Below are positions 1 to 7,555 of a DNA stretch of 64,000 bases, one piece after another. This stretch comes from Clostridiales bacterium (lineage in GTDB: Bacteria > Bacillota > Clostridia > Lachnospirales > Lachnospiraceae), in contig JAAYHD010000044.1 in the NCBI GenBank assembly GCA_012735495.1, forward strand, positions 1 to 64,000, in the 5' to 3' direction. Below the pieces are notes generated by a model. The model saw only the letters and a program-made list of their open reading frames with translations. It had not been told where the DNA came from and did not search any database. Position numbers and translations under genes: made by a program. Numbering within the stretch: the stretch's first letter is position 1; every line of letters starts with the position of its first letter.

Positions 1-179
1 GAATGAAAATATTGAATTTTAGAGCGGACTTTATTATCTGGAAGAGATTAGGAGAATAGGGTTAAGACTAGAAGGCATAAGGGTTTGAGGGAAAGTGGTT
101 TGGAGCGGAGTTTATTTTAAATATACAACTGATAGGTGAGTATAATATATTGTTAATTATGAGTTGTGCTTTGAATATG

Positions 180-212
180 CAGAGAGATACTTAGAGTGTC
201 TCTCTGTTTTTA
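180..212 (+). terminator. Rho-independent terminator
   Basis: An 11-bp stem (180-190 with 196-206, one G-T pair) closes a 5-nt loop and is followed by a run of T at 207-211. It would end a plus-strand transcript that enters from outside the window. Confidence 0.6.
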
Positions 213-322
213 TATTCTTAATTACTGCTTAATTTTGCCTGGATTGGTGGTAAAAAATAGAATGGGAGGTAAAATTCGGTGTGCGAGACTGAATTCCACT
301 CTGTAAAATAAATGCTTAATCA

Positions 323-366
323 ATAATCCCGAGGCAGATGTAGTAATCAATTTGCCACGGGATTAT
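323..366. repeat. Long inverted repeat, function unknown
   Basis: A perfect 9-bp arm ATAATCCCG (323-331) pairs with 358-366. One mismatch further in, four more pairs follow (333-336 with 353-356), leaving a 16-nt loop. No T tract follows on either strand, so it is not an obvious terminator. It could be an mRNA structure, a protein site or the relic of a small mobile repeat. Confidence 0.4.
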
Positions 367-577
367 CAATTATAAATAAGTGTATAATTAAAAATTTTCT
401 GAAATTCAGATATTCAGATGCTATAAGTATTTGATTAAATATCGTCTGGAGTGGAATATATAATCAGAGATATGAGTTTTGGAAATGGATCTAGTAAAAT
501 GTTGTGTAATAATAAAGTTAACTCTGCTATAATAAAGCTGGTTCTATAAAATTATAAAAAAACTGCAGGTGATACAG

Positions 578-934
578 TTGGCAAAGCATGATTTTGGTAT
601 TATAGATATATTTAAAGAAAATAAATGGTATAGTGATTATGAGCCCGATAAATATAATTGTATTTCCGTCAGTGACGATTTAATAGAAGAGTTGATTATA
701 GAATATAAAGAAGAATTGACAGCAATAAAGACATTTTTTCAGATAACCACCCAGCCGGGTACAGGATTGGATTATTATGGTGTAACGCTTATTCCTCCAG
801 AATCCCTAGGACACTTTAGAGATATTATTGTAAAGGCAAATGACCGTTATGAATCGCAGGAATTAAAGCTGCTTATAGAAAAGATATCTGATGCAATAAG
901 AAATAATAAATATTTAATCCATTATGGAATTTAG
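578..934 (+). CDS. Conserved hypothetical protein, possibly immunity-type
   Basis: I do not recognise a catalytic domain. The product is about 118 residues, acidic, soluble, without signal peptide or membrane segment, and ends in a compact charged region and the tail HYGI. Its overall look resembles small orphan Firmicutes proteins that often lie beside polymorphic toxins as immunity proteins, but no toxin is visible here, so this is a weak inference from memory. A GTG at 569 is also possible; I prefer TTG at 578 because AGGTGA lies 5 nt upstream and the protein would then start MAKHDFGIID. It stands alone, with a 100-bp gap to the next gene, in AT-rich sequence unlike the housekeeping genes. 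Confidence 0.55.
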   Translation: MAKHDFGIIDIFKENKWYSDYEPDKYNCISVSDDLIEELIIEYKEELTAIKTFFQITTQPGTGLDYYGVTLIPPESLGHFRDIIVKANDRYESQELKLLIEKISDAIRNNKYLIHYGI

Positions 935-1034
935 CATTATTCGCGTAAGTACGTTCATTAGCTCATCCATATAAGGTTTACCAAATAATATATGGTATCT
1001 TCAATTGATTTATCTGATAAGAAAAGGATAAAAT

Positions 1035-1532
1035 ATGGAAAACATCAAGCTACGGCATGCGAAAATAATGGATCTGCCTTTTATTGTAGAGATATATAAT
1101 TCTACAATCCCAAGCAGGATGGTAACTGCCGATACGGAACCCGTATCCATTAACAAGAGACTGGCCTGGTTTCATGAGCATAGCCATGATAGAAGGCCGT
1201 TATGGATTGTTGAATATAGCGGTATGGCCTGCGGATGGGTAAGCCTTCAATCATTTTACGGCAGGCCTGCGTTTGACGCAGCCGCTGAAATAAGTATATA
1301 CCTTCATAAAAATTACAGGGGTAAGGGTCTGGGAAAGAAGATAATATGTATGGTCATAGATGAATGCCCCAAGCTGGGAATTGAGACTTTGCTGGCCTTT
1401 ATTTTCGCCCACAATGGGCCCAGCATTAAACTCGTGGAAAGCTGCGGATTTGAGAAATGGGGGCATTTGCCCCAAGTTGCTGTACTGGATGAAGCAAGAC
1501 GCGATTTATTGATATATGGAAGAAAAATATAA
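1035..1532 (+). CDS. GNAT N-acetyltransferase, phosphinothricin acetyltransferase-like
   Basis: Predicted to move an acetyl group from acetyl-CoA to an amine. The protein has 165 residues, the normal length for the phosphinothricin/methionine sulfoximine acetyltransferase branch of GNAT. The acetyl-CoA pyrophosphate loop is seen as RGKGLG at residues 95-100, after the beta strand with AEISIYL, and the C-terminal part keeps the NGPSIKLVESCGFEKWG segment typical of the fold. The substrate cannot be read from sequence; the natural role in this branch is usually detoxification of amino-acid analogues rather than herbicide resistance. It is a single gene with a weak ribosome binding site (GAAAAGGAT). 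Confidence 0.85.
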   Translation: MENIKLRHAKIMDLPFIVEIYNSTIPSRMVTADTEPVSINKRLAWFHEHSHDRRPLWIVEYSGMACGWVSLQSFYGRPAFDAAAEISIYLHKNYRGKGLGKKIICMVIDECPKLGIETLLAFIFAHNGPSIKLVESCGFEKWGHLPQVAVLDEARRDLLIYGRKI

Positions 1533-1554
1533 AGGTGAAAAAATGAAGCTGTTA

Positions 1555-1583
1555 TTGGATATATTATTGTAAATTGGTATAAT
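1555..1583 (+). promoter_or_regulatory. Sigma-A type promoter for ABC exporter operon
   Basis: TTGGAT (1555-1560) and TATAAT (1578-1583) are separated by 17 bp, 52 bp upstream of the ATG at 1636. The -10 box is perfect and the -35 box matches 4 of 6. Confidence 0.55.
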
Positions 1584-1635
1584 GTGTTTATATTTACTCC
1601 AATAATTATACATACATAAGGCGGTGGATTATAAA

Positions 1636-2340
1636 ATGCTTGTGGTCAGCAATGTTACAAAGAAATACGGCAAACTGGTGGCTAATGACAATGTGACTTT
1701 CACGGCTGAAGGCGGCGAAGTGTCATTGCTTCTGGGACCTAACGGCGCCGGAAAGACGACGCTGATTAAATGCATATCCGGGCTTTTAAGATTTACCGGA
1801 AGCATTGAAATATGCGGTTACGGCAATAAAACTCTTCAGGCTAAAAGATATTTCGGATATATACCTGAGGTGCCCGCTCTATATGATATGCTTACGGTAT
1901 GGGAACACCTTGAGTTCATTGCCCGGGCATATTCCCTGGAAAACTGGGAAGGCCGGGCCGATCAGCTTCTGGAAAGGTTCGAGCTTGACGATAAGAAAAA
2001 GAAGCTTGGCAGGGAGCTTTCAAAGGGTATGCAGCAAAAGCTCAGCATATGCTGCGGAATCCTTTCCGAGCCAAAGGTGATTCTCTTTGACGAACCCATG
2101 GTCGGATTGGACCCTCATGCCATAAAGGAGCTGAAAAACCTGATTGTTGAACAGAAACAGGCCGGAAATGCGGTATTAATCAGCACCCATATGCTTGACA
2201 GTGTCGCGGATTTCTGGGACAGCACCAATATCATGATGGACGGGAAAATCGTGGACAGGCGAAAACGCAGGGAGATGGAAGCAGCAGGAGAGAACCTGGA
2301 GGACGTGTTCTTCCGGATAACAAAGAGGGAGAATGACTGA
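1636..2340 (+). CDS. ABC transporter ATP-binding protein
   Basis: Cytoplasmic ATPase subunit of an exporter-type ABC transporter. Counting from the ATG at 1636, the Walker A motif GPNGAGKTT is at 34-42, the signature is LSKGM at about 128-132 (instead of LSGGQ), Walker B VILFDE at 148-153 and the switch histidine at about 185. The C-terminal region after residue 200 is short, as in single-domain subunits. A GTG at 1624 is in frame, but GGTGG at 1623-1627 is spaced 8 nt from the ATG, so the ATG is preferred. The next gene overlaps its stop by 8 nt and encodes the membrane partner. The substrate is unknown; antibiotic, lipid or peptide export are all possible. Confidence 0.9.
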   Translation: MLVVSNVTKKYGKLVANDNVTFTAEGGEVSLLLGPNGAGKTTLIKCISGLLRFTGSIEICGYGNKTLQAKRYFGYIPEVPALYDMLTVWEHLEFIARAYSLENWEGRADQLLERFELDDKKKKLGRELSKGMQQKLSICCGILSEPKVILFDEPMVGLDPHAIKELKNLIVEQKQAGNAVLISTHMLDSVADFWDSTNIMMDGKIVDRRKRREMEAAGENLEDVFFRITKREND

Positions 2341-3952
2341 TATGAAGGCGTTGTCGTACCTGATTTTTACGCAAATTAAGAACAGGATCCTGTCGCTTAA
2401 GAAAAAACCTGCGCTGCTGATTTTTTACATTATCATATTTCTTTTTGTAATAGGGTCGATGGTTACACTGCTGTTTTTCGGGAAAGCCCAGGAAAGCAAA
2501 CCAAATGCGGATGATAGGGTTTTATTCCTGTTCATATGCGGCTTCGGCCTGCTGTACCTGTATACATTTATTGTAAGCGGTCTTTCCACCGGTTCATCGC
2601 TTTTTTCCATGGCCGATGTCGGATTGCTTTTTGTCGCCCCAATATCAAATAAAAAGATATTGTTTTACGGCCTGATCAGCACCATTGGAAAAACAATATT
2701 TGCATCCATATTTATTATTTACCAGGTACCGAATCTAAAAAAATCATTTGATTACAGCACGATTGAGGTATTGGGATTATTCTTTATCTATATTGTGATG
2801 ATTGTATTCTGCCAGATATTTTCGATAGGAATTTATCTGTTTTCCAACGGAAACCAGGCTAGAAAAAACCTTGTAAAAACGCTGCTTTATGGATTCTTCG
2901 GTGTTCTTGCGTTTTCAGTATATATGATTATACAGGACAGGCAGGTTGACATACTGGAAGCCGCAAAAATACTGGTGGACAGCAAATGGTTCGGATATGC
3001 GCCGGTTGCAGGATGGTCAATCATGTTCTTTAAGGGATTGCTTGAGGGCACGGTAATGCAGATTGCAATATCCCTGATTTTATTTATCGGATTCAGTGTT
3101 TTGATTATATCGCTGCTGACAGCCCATGATGCTGATTATTATGAGGATGTGCTTTACTCAACAGAAAAAACCTTTCAGATGCAAAAAGATTATAAGGAAG
3201 GCAGGAATCTGTCCGGCACTGTAAACCGAAAGATTAAGATTAAGGATAATGAAAATGGAATCGGCAAGGGAAAAGGCGCAAGTGTATTTGCATATAAGCA
3301 TATGCTGGAAATGAAGCGCGTAAGCCGTTTTGTTTTCATTGATTCCGCCACGGTCTTTTTTGCTGCAGGAGCGGCGATTGCAGGGCATTATATCAAGGAA
3401 GATGTCTATGGCTATATTGTTTTGTCAGTACTGGTATACCTGCAGTTCTTCACGACGGTTTTGGGAAGACTGAAGATAGAACTTATAAAGCCGTTTATTT
3501 ACCTGGTACCCGAGTCGTCGTTTAAGAAATTGATTGCCGCAAGCTTTACTTCCTTAATAAAACCATGTATTGACGGATTTATCATATTTGGCGCGTTTGC
3601 GCTCACCGGCGGGGCAAGCCTGCCCCAGTGTTTCTTAATGGCGCTGGCTTACAGCAGCACGGGAGCCGTGTTCGTTGGGTTAACCATTGTATATCAAAGG
3701 GTGCTTGGAGGACAGCCAAGCAAGATCCTGCAGGCATTGATTAGCATGATACTGTTTATTGCCATATTTACACCTTCGATTGCGGCAACGGTATTAGTTT
3801 CAATATTCATACTGCCTGACTCTTTGAAATTCTTAACCTTACTGCCGTTTGTGATAGTAAACTACATATGCGCATTTATTATATTCTACAGTTGTAGAAA
3901 TTTACTTGACAACACGGAATACTCCGAAGGGATGTCATTGCCGGTCAGATGA
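2333..3952 (+). CDS. ABC exporter permease subunit
   Basis: Membrane partner of the preceding ATPase. The 539 residues contain many hydrophobic segments arranged in two blocks: about 25-50, 75-95, 105-125, 140-160, 175-190, 215-255 and then, after a hydrophilic loop (about 260-325), 330-350, 360-375, 405-425 and 430-510. This two-half layout matches putative ABC exporter permeases of Firmicutes. The start overlaps the ATPase stop, with GAGGGAGA just upstream, so the two are translationally coupled. A 16-bp perfect palindrome TTCTACAGTTGTAGAA lies in the coding sequence near the 3' end (3884-3899). Substrate not readable from the sequence. Confidence 0.8.
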   Translation: MTDMKALSYLIFTQIKNRILSLKKKPALLIFYIIIFLFVIGSMVTLLFFGKAQESKPNADDRVLFLFICGFGLLYLYTFIVSGLSTGSSLFSMADVGLLFVAPISNKKILFYGLISTIGKTIFASIFIIYQVPNLKKSFDYSTIEVLGLFFIYIVMIVFCQIFSIGIYLFSNGNQARKNLVKTLLYGFFGVLAFSVYMIIQDRQVDILEAAKILVDSKWFGYAPVAGWSIMFFKGLLEGTVMQIAISLILFIGFSVLIISLLTAHDADYYEDVLYSTEKTFQMQKDYKEGRNLSGTVNRKIKIKDNENGIGKGKGASVFAYKHMLEMKRVSRFVFIDSATVFFAAGAAIAGHYIKEDVYGYIVLSVLVYLQFFTTVLGRLKIELIKPFIYLVPESSFKKLIAASFTSLIKPCIDGFIIFGAFALTGGASLPQCFLMALAYSSTGAVFVGLTIVYQRVLGGQPSKILQALISMILFIAIFTPSIAATVLVSIFILPDSLKFLTLLPFVIVNYICAFIIFYSCRNLLDNTEYSEGMSLPVR

Positions 3953-4027
3953 TGTAAAATGCATTATATACCCTGATGGCATTTTAACTGATATAAAATA
4001 CATTTATTATTCGAAAGGAGAATTCAT

Positions 4028-4486
4028 ATGGAGAAAAACATGATAGGAACAAACGTTGTAACACAGATAGGCATTTTATGCCATGATATTGAGAAAACGG
4101 CCCAAGCCTATGCGGATTTGTTTGGTGTCGAAAAACCTCAGATTTTTATTACTGATACGCAGGAGATTGCAAAGACCGTATACCTTGGGCAGCCGACACT
4201 GGCAAGAACCAAGCAGGCATTCTTTAATGTGGGTCCAAACCTTACAATCGAGCTTCTTGAACCGGACCATGAGCCCAGCACCTGGCGGCATGACCTGGAT
4301 ACATACGGCGAAGGGGTCCATCATATCGCGTTTGTCGTAAATGGAATTAAAACCATTGTCGAAAAATTTGAAAAAAACGGCATGAAGGAAATTCAAAAAG
4401 GCGAATGGATCGGCGGGCGTTATTCATATATTGATGCAAAGGACCCGCTGAAGGTTACACTGGAGCTGCTGGAGATAGACAATTAA
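4028..4486 (+). CDS. VOC superfamily (glyoxalase/epimerase-like) protein
   Basis: A 152-residue protein with the paired beta-alpha-beta-beta-beta units of the vicinal oxygen chelate fold, the size of methylmalonyl-CoA epimerase and glyoxalase I relatives. Probable metal ligands are E75 (in IELLEP), H98 or H99 (in GVHHIAF) and E146 (in TLELLE). The usual first histidine of the family is replaced by glutamine at residue 13 (TQIGILCHD), so it may be a divergent enzyme. GAAAGGAG 7 nt before the ATG fixes the start. It stands alone between the ABC exporter and a Nudix gene; methylmalonyl-CoA epimerase is possible given the carboxyltransferase genes at 54-57 kb, but not supported enough to call. 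Confidence 0.75.
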   Translation: MEKNMIGTNVVTQIGILCHDIEKTAQAYADLFGVEKPQIFITDTQEIAKTVYLGQPTLARTKQAFFNVGPNLTIELLEPDHEPSTWRHDLDTYGEGVHHIAFVVNGIKTIVEKFEKNGMKEIQKGEWIGGRYSYIDAKDPLKVTLELLEIDN

Positions 4487-4601
4487 TATCCATTCTAATT
4501 TCTTAAGAAAATAATTCTTTGGAACAATAAAAATAGAAATATCATCACAATTATTGAAAAGAATAGGAAGATAATTACAAATATAAGGAAAGCATTTTAT
4601 A

Positions 4602-5045
4602 ATGAAAAAAAATGGAATGCAAGGATATAACTGCATAATGGTGTATAATCCCGAAGGTGATAAGCTTCTTTTTTGCAAGCGGGTTAAGGATCCTTATAAA
4701 GGCCTGTATAACATTATCGGCGGAAAAATCAACAGGAATGAGGACGGTTTTTCCGCCGCTTACCGCGAACTTAAGGAAGAAACGGGAATAGATTCAAGCG
4801 TTATCGAGCTGCATCACATGATGGATTTCATATATTATAACCAAAACTGTTATGTTGAGGTATATGTGGGCAGCCTTACAAGGGATGTTAAGCTGCTCGA
4901 GGAAGCCAACCTGCTTGAATGGCTGCCTGTTGAAGGTGAAGATTTCTTTGACTGCAAAAAATTCGCCGGTGAAGGCAATATCGGGCACATGGTCGAACAG
5001 GTGAAAATTTACGGGATGGGGGAGAAGAAAATGAGGTGTGAGTAA
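4602..5045 (+). CDS. Nudix hydrolase, MutT-like
   Basis: Hydrolyses a nucleoside diphosphate linked to another group; the exact substrate is unknown, with oxidised dNTPs a common one for this size. The Nudix box is complete at residues 41-63: G41, E47, R55, E56, E59, E60, G62 and I63 are all present in the pattern GX5EX7REUXEEXGU. The 147-residue length is typical for single-domain MutT relatives. The beginning is a conserved beta strand (CIMVYNPEGDKLLFCKR). Upstream bases are AT-rich with AAGGAAAGC as a fair ribosome binding site. It is the last plus-strand accessory gene before a decay zone. Confidence 0.88.
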   Translation: MKKNGMQGYNCIMVYNPEGDKLLFCKRVKDPYKGLYNIIGGKINRNEDGFSAAYRELKEETGIDSSVIELHHMMDFIYYNQNCYVEVYVGSLTRDVKLLEEANLLEWLPVEGEDFFDCKKFAGEGNIGHMVEQVKIYGMGEKKMRCE

Positions 5046-5049
5046 TTAT

Positions 5050-5363
5050 TGCATTTCACCGGATGCATCCATTAACTGCTGCGATGAGCTGGAATTTTAT
5101 GGGCATACTACCGGCGGCTCGGCAGAAAGTTATGCAAGGACATGCAATATATAATTTACGAATATGGGGCTAAACATAACAAAAGCCACATTGTACCTGG
5201 GCGGTAATAATACAACAGTATTAACAGTTGAAAACGTTGGAGGGAAAATATCCTGGGATAGGTAAATCCTTATATATCTAAATGCAGCTTAACATTGCAG
5301 GTTGGAAAGACATTTAGACTGAGTATTGATGGAAAAGGATTATTTGGTGAAATATACATATAA
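5050..5363 (+). pseudogene. Decayed gene remnant with a Big_2-like Ig domain
   Basis: One reading frame runs from about 5050 to 5265 with an in-frame stop at 5152-5154. Its second part (5158-5262) reads ...ITKATLYLGGNN... then GKISW, close to the start of bacterial Ig-like Big_2 domains. A frameshift later, 5298-5360 reads KTFRLSIDGKGLFGEIYI and stops. No start or signal peptide remains. The original was perhaps a secreted or surface protein. The similarity is judged by eye only. Confidence 0.35.
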
Positions 5364-5404
5364 CTATTCGTTAAACTATGGTTTTGCGAATAGTTATATT
5401 TTTA
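5358..5404 (+). terminator. Rho-independent terminator
   Basis: A 13-bp stem (5358-5370 with 5387-5399) closes a 16-nt loop and runs into a T tract at 5399-5403. It directly follows the last codon of the Big_2-like remnant, which supports that a real plus-strand gene once ended here. Confidence 0.6.
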
Positions 5405-5517
5405 TGAAGCACGGGAAAATCACGAAAAATCGCTTCTTCTCTTTCTTCCATAAGATTTGAAAGGCCTGGGGGCCATTATACTAAAAAGGTGCTTTTGATA
5501 TATGATGTATAAAGATT

Positions 5518-5572
5518 CCTGACACCATTACAATTCTCATAATGCATGTAATATTTTCGTAATGGTGTCAGG
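5518..5572. repeat. 14-bp inverted repeat, REP/MITE-like
   Basis: CCTGACACCATTAC (5518-5531) is a perfect inverted copy of 5559-5572, with a 27-nt spacer that is itself AT-rich. The sequence GGTGTCAGGCAC at the right arm resembles palindromic repeats that I associate with REP-type transposase relics in Firmicutes. No T tract follows either arm. It lies between two gene remnants, which fits a mobile-repeat scar. Copy number in the genome is unknown. Confidence 0.4.
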
Positions 5573-5635
5573 CACTGTTCAGGTTCGGGCTTTATTTCGT
5601 AATATGCATATATATTTTCGAATGCACTGCTTATA

Positions 5636-6006
5636 TCATATTATTATATTAATTAAATCGAACACATAGCCTGAAACTATTCCACCAATCAGGATGTAAG
5701 CAACATATAAAGCTATTGCGCGTTTTTTCAGGAATGATGTTAGTCCTGCAATTACCCAGGCGCTCGTTGCGGAACCCGTATCATGAAAGCCAGCATTGCG
5801 CCCTGGCTCGCACCGCTCTCTATCATCGATTGAATAATTGGTGTACCCGACTCGGTTGTTAAATACAGGGGTAACCCTATAATAGATGCCAATGGAACCG
5901 CAAACAGGGAATTTTCACCAAATAGAACCGTTATTATTGATGAGGGAATAAAATAATTGATTAAAACCCAATACATATAAATATTGAGTAAAATAACAGA
6001 ATTTGC
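5636..6006 (-). pseudogene. YraQ/DUF318-type permease fragment, frameshifted
   Basis: Reading leftward from about 6004, the frame gives a membrane segment with NYFIPSSIITVLFGEN and SGASQGAMLAFMI, then stops at about 5753. Deleting one base near 5779 would restore the frame, and the alternative frame continues with TSAWVIAGLTSFLKKRA, ALYVAYILIGG and a stop at 5636-5638. Together this is the C-terminal third of a YraQ/DUF318 permease; the N-terminal two thirds are missing and an in-frame stop precedes it. So the gene is both truncated and frameshifted by a one-base loss. Confidence 0.6.
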
Positions 6007-6049
6007 CTAAGGCCCAGGTTTACGAAATCACGAAAATTTTAAAAATATG

Positions 6050-6784
6050 TTACATATTTTCAAAGCTCATAATCTTAAATATCTCAAATTTCCTCTTACC
6101 GATAAGCTGTTTTTCAAGCCGTTTAAATCCGTCCGCCTTTATCTTCTGCTTTTTATCGGAGCATATGCAAATAATCGTATCCTTGCTGCAGGTTTTGGAT
6201 AACGAAGCCATCATTTGATTAATAAAATCAGTGCTTTCATTTTCCGGATGAACGGATGCATTCCATTCTGTCATGAGGCCATACGGCACATCCGTAATCA
6301 CTATATCGGGATTAAACGTAAGATCCTTATCTTCCAGGATATTATGATAAAACACATGGGTTTTAATATTGTTCTTAAGCAGGTTCTCAATCCTGCTCAG
6401 GCTTTGCAGCGCGTCATAATGCGACGATTTCCCGTAAGACTCATATAATGCGGTTATCTCTTCCCTCCTTCTTTTTAAACCGGATTGGGTTAGCAAACTG
6501 AGGTTATCATCGGCTAATTTCAGGCATTTGTCGTCTATATCGCTGGCATAGACGCATGAAATTGCGTCATTCTTTAGAAATCCAAGCACCGTAAGCATAT
6601 ATGCACCGCCGCAGCAGCAATCATAAAGGATGATGCCTGTTTTTTTAACAGAATGCTGAAGGCAGCGCTCAAATATCTCAAGGGCAAGCCTGACCGGAAA
6701 TGCAGGCGTGCCGCCCATATGATATATCACTCTTCCGCTGGCGAAATCTTCAAAATTGCCGTCCTTTGCGAACCTATATTCCAT
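6050..6784 (-). CDS. AviRa-family 23S rRNA methyltransferase
   Basis: A SAM-dependent methyltransferase related to AviRa, which methylates a guanine in 23S rRNA and gives avilamycin (orthosomycin) resistance in its producer. The 244 residues start with the family-like block FEDFASGRVIYHMGGTPAFP (residues 11-30), the SAM loop YDCCCGGAYML is at 54-64 and a catalytic-type DVPYG at 165-169. The start has GGAGAAT upstream. It is a lone gene next to the decay zone, 71 bp beyond the J-domain gene. Family membership is fairly sure; whether this copy confers resistance or is a housekeeping modification enzyme cannot be said. Confidence 0.75.
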   Translation of the reverse strand: MEYRFAKDGNFEDFASGRVIYHMGGTPAFPVRLALEIFERCLQHSVKKTGIILYDCCCGGAYMLTVLGFLKNDAISCVYASDIDDKCLKLADDNLSLLTQSGLKRRREEITALYESYGKSSHYDALQSLSRIENLLKNNIKTHVFYHNILEDKDLTFNPDIVITDVPYGLMTEWNASVHPENESTDFINQMMASLSKTCSKDTIICICSDKKQKIKADGFKRLEKQLIGKRKFEIFKIMSFENM

Positions 6785-6855
6785 GATTATTCTCCATAAT
6801 AAAGATATCTCTGCCTTATTGCATCATAAAACATAACAGAAGCGGTATTGCTCAT

Positions 6856-7368
6856 CTACTGTATGCCTGCCCTGAACCTGTTGTAGCGTTCCATCAACTC
6901 GATGAACTTGGCCGAATCTCCGCCGTTATCCGGATGATAAGCCTTAACACGTTCTCTAAAGCTCCTTATAACATCATCATAACCGGCGTTCATTGGAAGC
7001 CCCAGCTCTGTCAGAATATCAATATCAATGAATGAACTGTCCGCCAAGCCTTTTTCCTTATAATACCTGTAAAACACATGGTAGAAATACTCTTCAATAA
7101 CTTCGGAAAACTCTTCTTTAGTCATTAGTAATAGCTTGTTGAGGGTGTATTTGACGTTTTTATTCGAACTGTTCTTTAAATCAAAGAACTTGCCCCATAC
7201 CAAATCGGCGTCTGAAACGTCATTATCTGAAGAATAAGGACGGCAGGTATAATCCTGGCTGTCTGAATAATACGCTCCGGGAATTTCCGAGCGGATTTTC
7301 AACTCGAACTTCTTTATTTCCCTCAGCTTACGTTTCAAATCGTCAATATTCTTATAAGCCCTTGTCAT
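6856..7368 (-). CDS. Protein with C-terminal J-domain
   Basis: A DnaJ-type co-chaperone fragment rather than full DnaJ. The J-domain is at the C-terminal end (about 115-165) with the HPD motif at 145-147 (AYHPDNGGDSAKF), the loop that stimulates DnaK ATPase. Residues 1-110 are a charged, mostly helical region without glycine/phenylalanine stretch, zinc fingers or a membrane segment; I do not recognise it. Client and partner are unknown. GGTGGTG stands 4-6 nt before the ATG. It is monocistronic, between the BlaI-type gene and the rRNA methyltransferase gene; a palindrome overlaps a candidate promoter upstream (7442-7470). Confidence 0.75.
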   Translation of the reverse strand: MTRAYKNIDDLKRKLREIKKFELKIRSEIPGAYYSDSQDYTCRPYSSDNDVSDADLVWGKFFDLKNSSNKNVKYTLNKLLLMTKEEFSEVIEEYFYHVFYRYYKEKGLADSSFIDIDILTELGLPMNAGYDDVIRSFRERVKAYHPDNGGDSAKFIELMERYNRFRAGIQ

Positions 7369-7441
7369 TAATACACCACCAATTAAACATATAGTTCGCT
7401 CCTTACATCTAACAGGAAAAAGATTATTTATTGTAAAAGTA

Positions 7442-7470
7442 CCATAAATTAGGGGAAATCACAAGTGATT
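7442..7470 (-). promoter_or_regulatory. Palindrome overlapping candidate promoter of J-domain gene
   Basis: AATCACAAGTGATT (7457-7470) is a perfect palindrome. On the minus strand it covers TTGTGA (7464-7459), a possible -35 box placed 17 bp before a weak -10 (TACTTT). A repressor bound here could block the J-domain gene. The promoter call is moderate at best. Confidence 0.3.
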
Positions 7471-7514
7471 ACGGATATTAATGTGTATTTGAAGTGTTAT
7501 AGGATGATTAATAG

Positions 7515-7555
7515 AGTAAACAAAAGAGATTTTAATCTGCCTGATTAAAATCTCT
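7515..7555 (-). terminator. Terminator of the blaI-like gene
   Basis: A perfect 13-bp stem (7525-7537 with 7543-7555) with a 5-nt loop is followed on the minus strand by a T-rich run (TTTTGTTT). The stop codon of the repressor gene (7547-7545) lies inside the upstream arm, so termination follows translation closely. Confidence 0.75.

Larger units (their letters stand above)
1..577. other. AT-rich intergenic stretch at left edge
   Basis: No convincing gene is seen here. The stretch is clearly richer in A+T than the core that follows. It contains one good stem-loop terminator (180-212) and one long imperfect inverted repeat (323-366), listed separately. A gene ending left of the window probably uses the terminator. 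Confidence 0.6.

Noticed and set aside
3956-3985. Terminator after the ABC permease gene
   Set aside because: Only 7 A/T-rich pairs (AAAATGC/GCATTTT) with a 16-nt loop and no T tract beyond the arm.
4028-4486. Methylmalonyl-CoA epimerase (mce) as a firm call
   Set aside because: The first metal-binding histidine is a glutamine and no mutase genes are near; kept as VOC protein.
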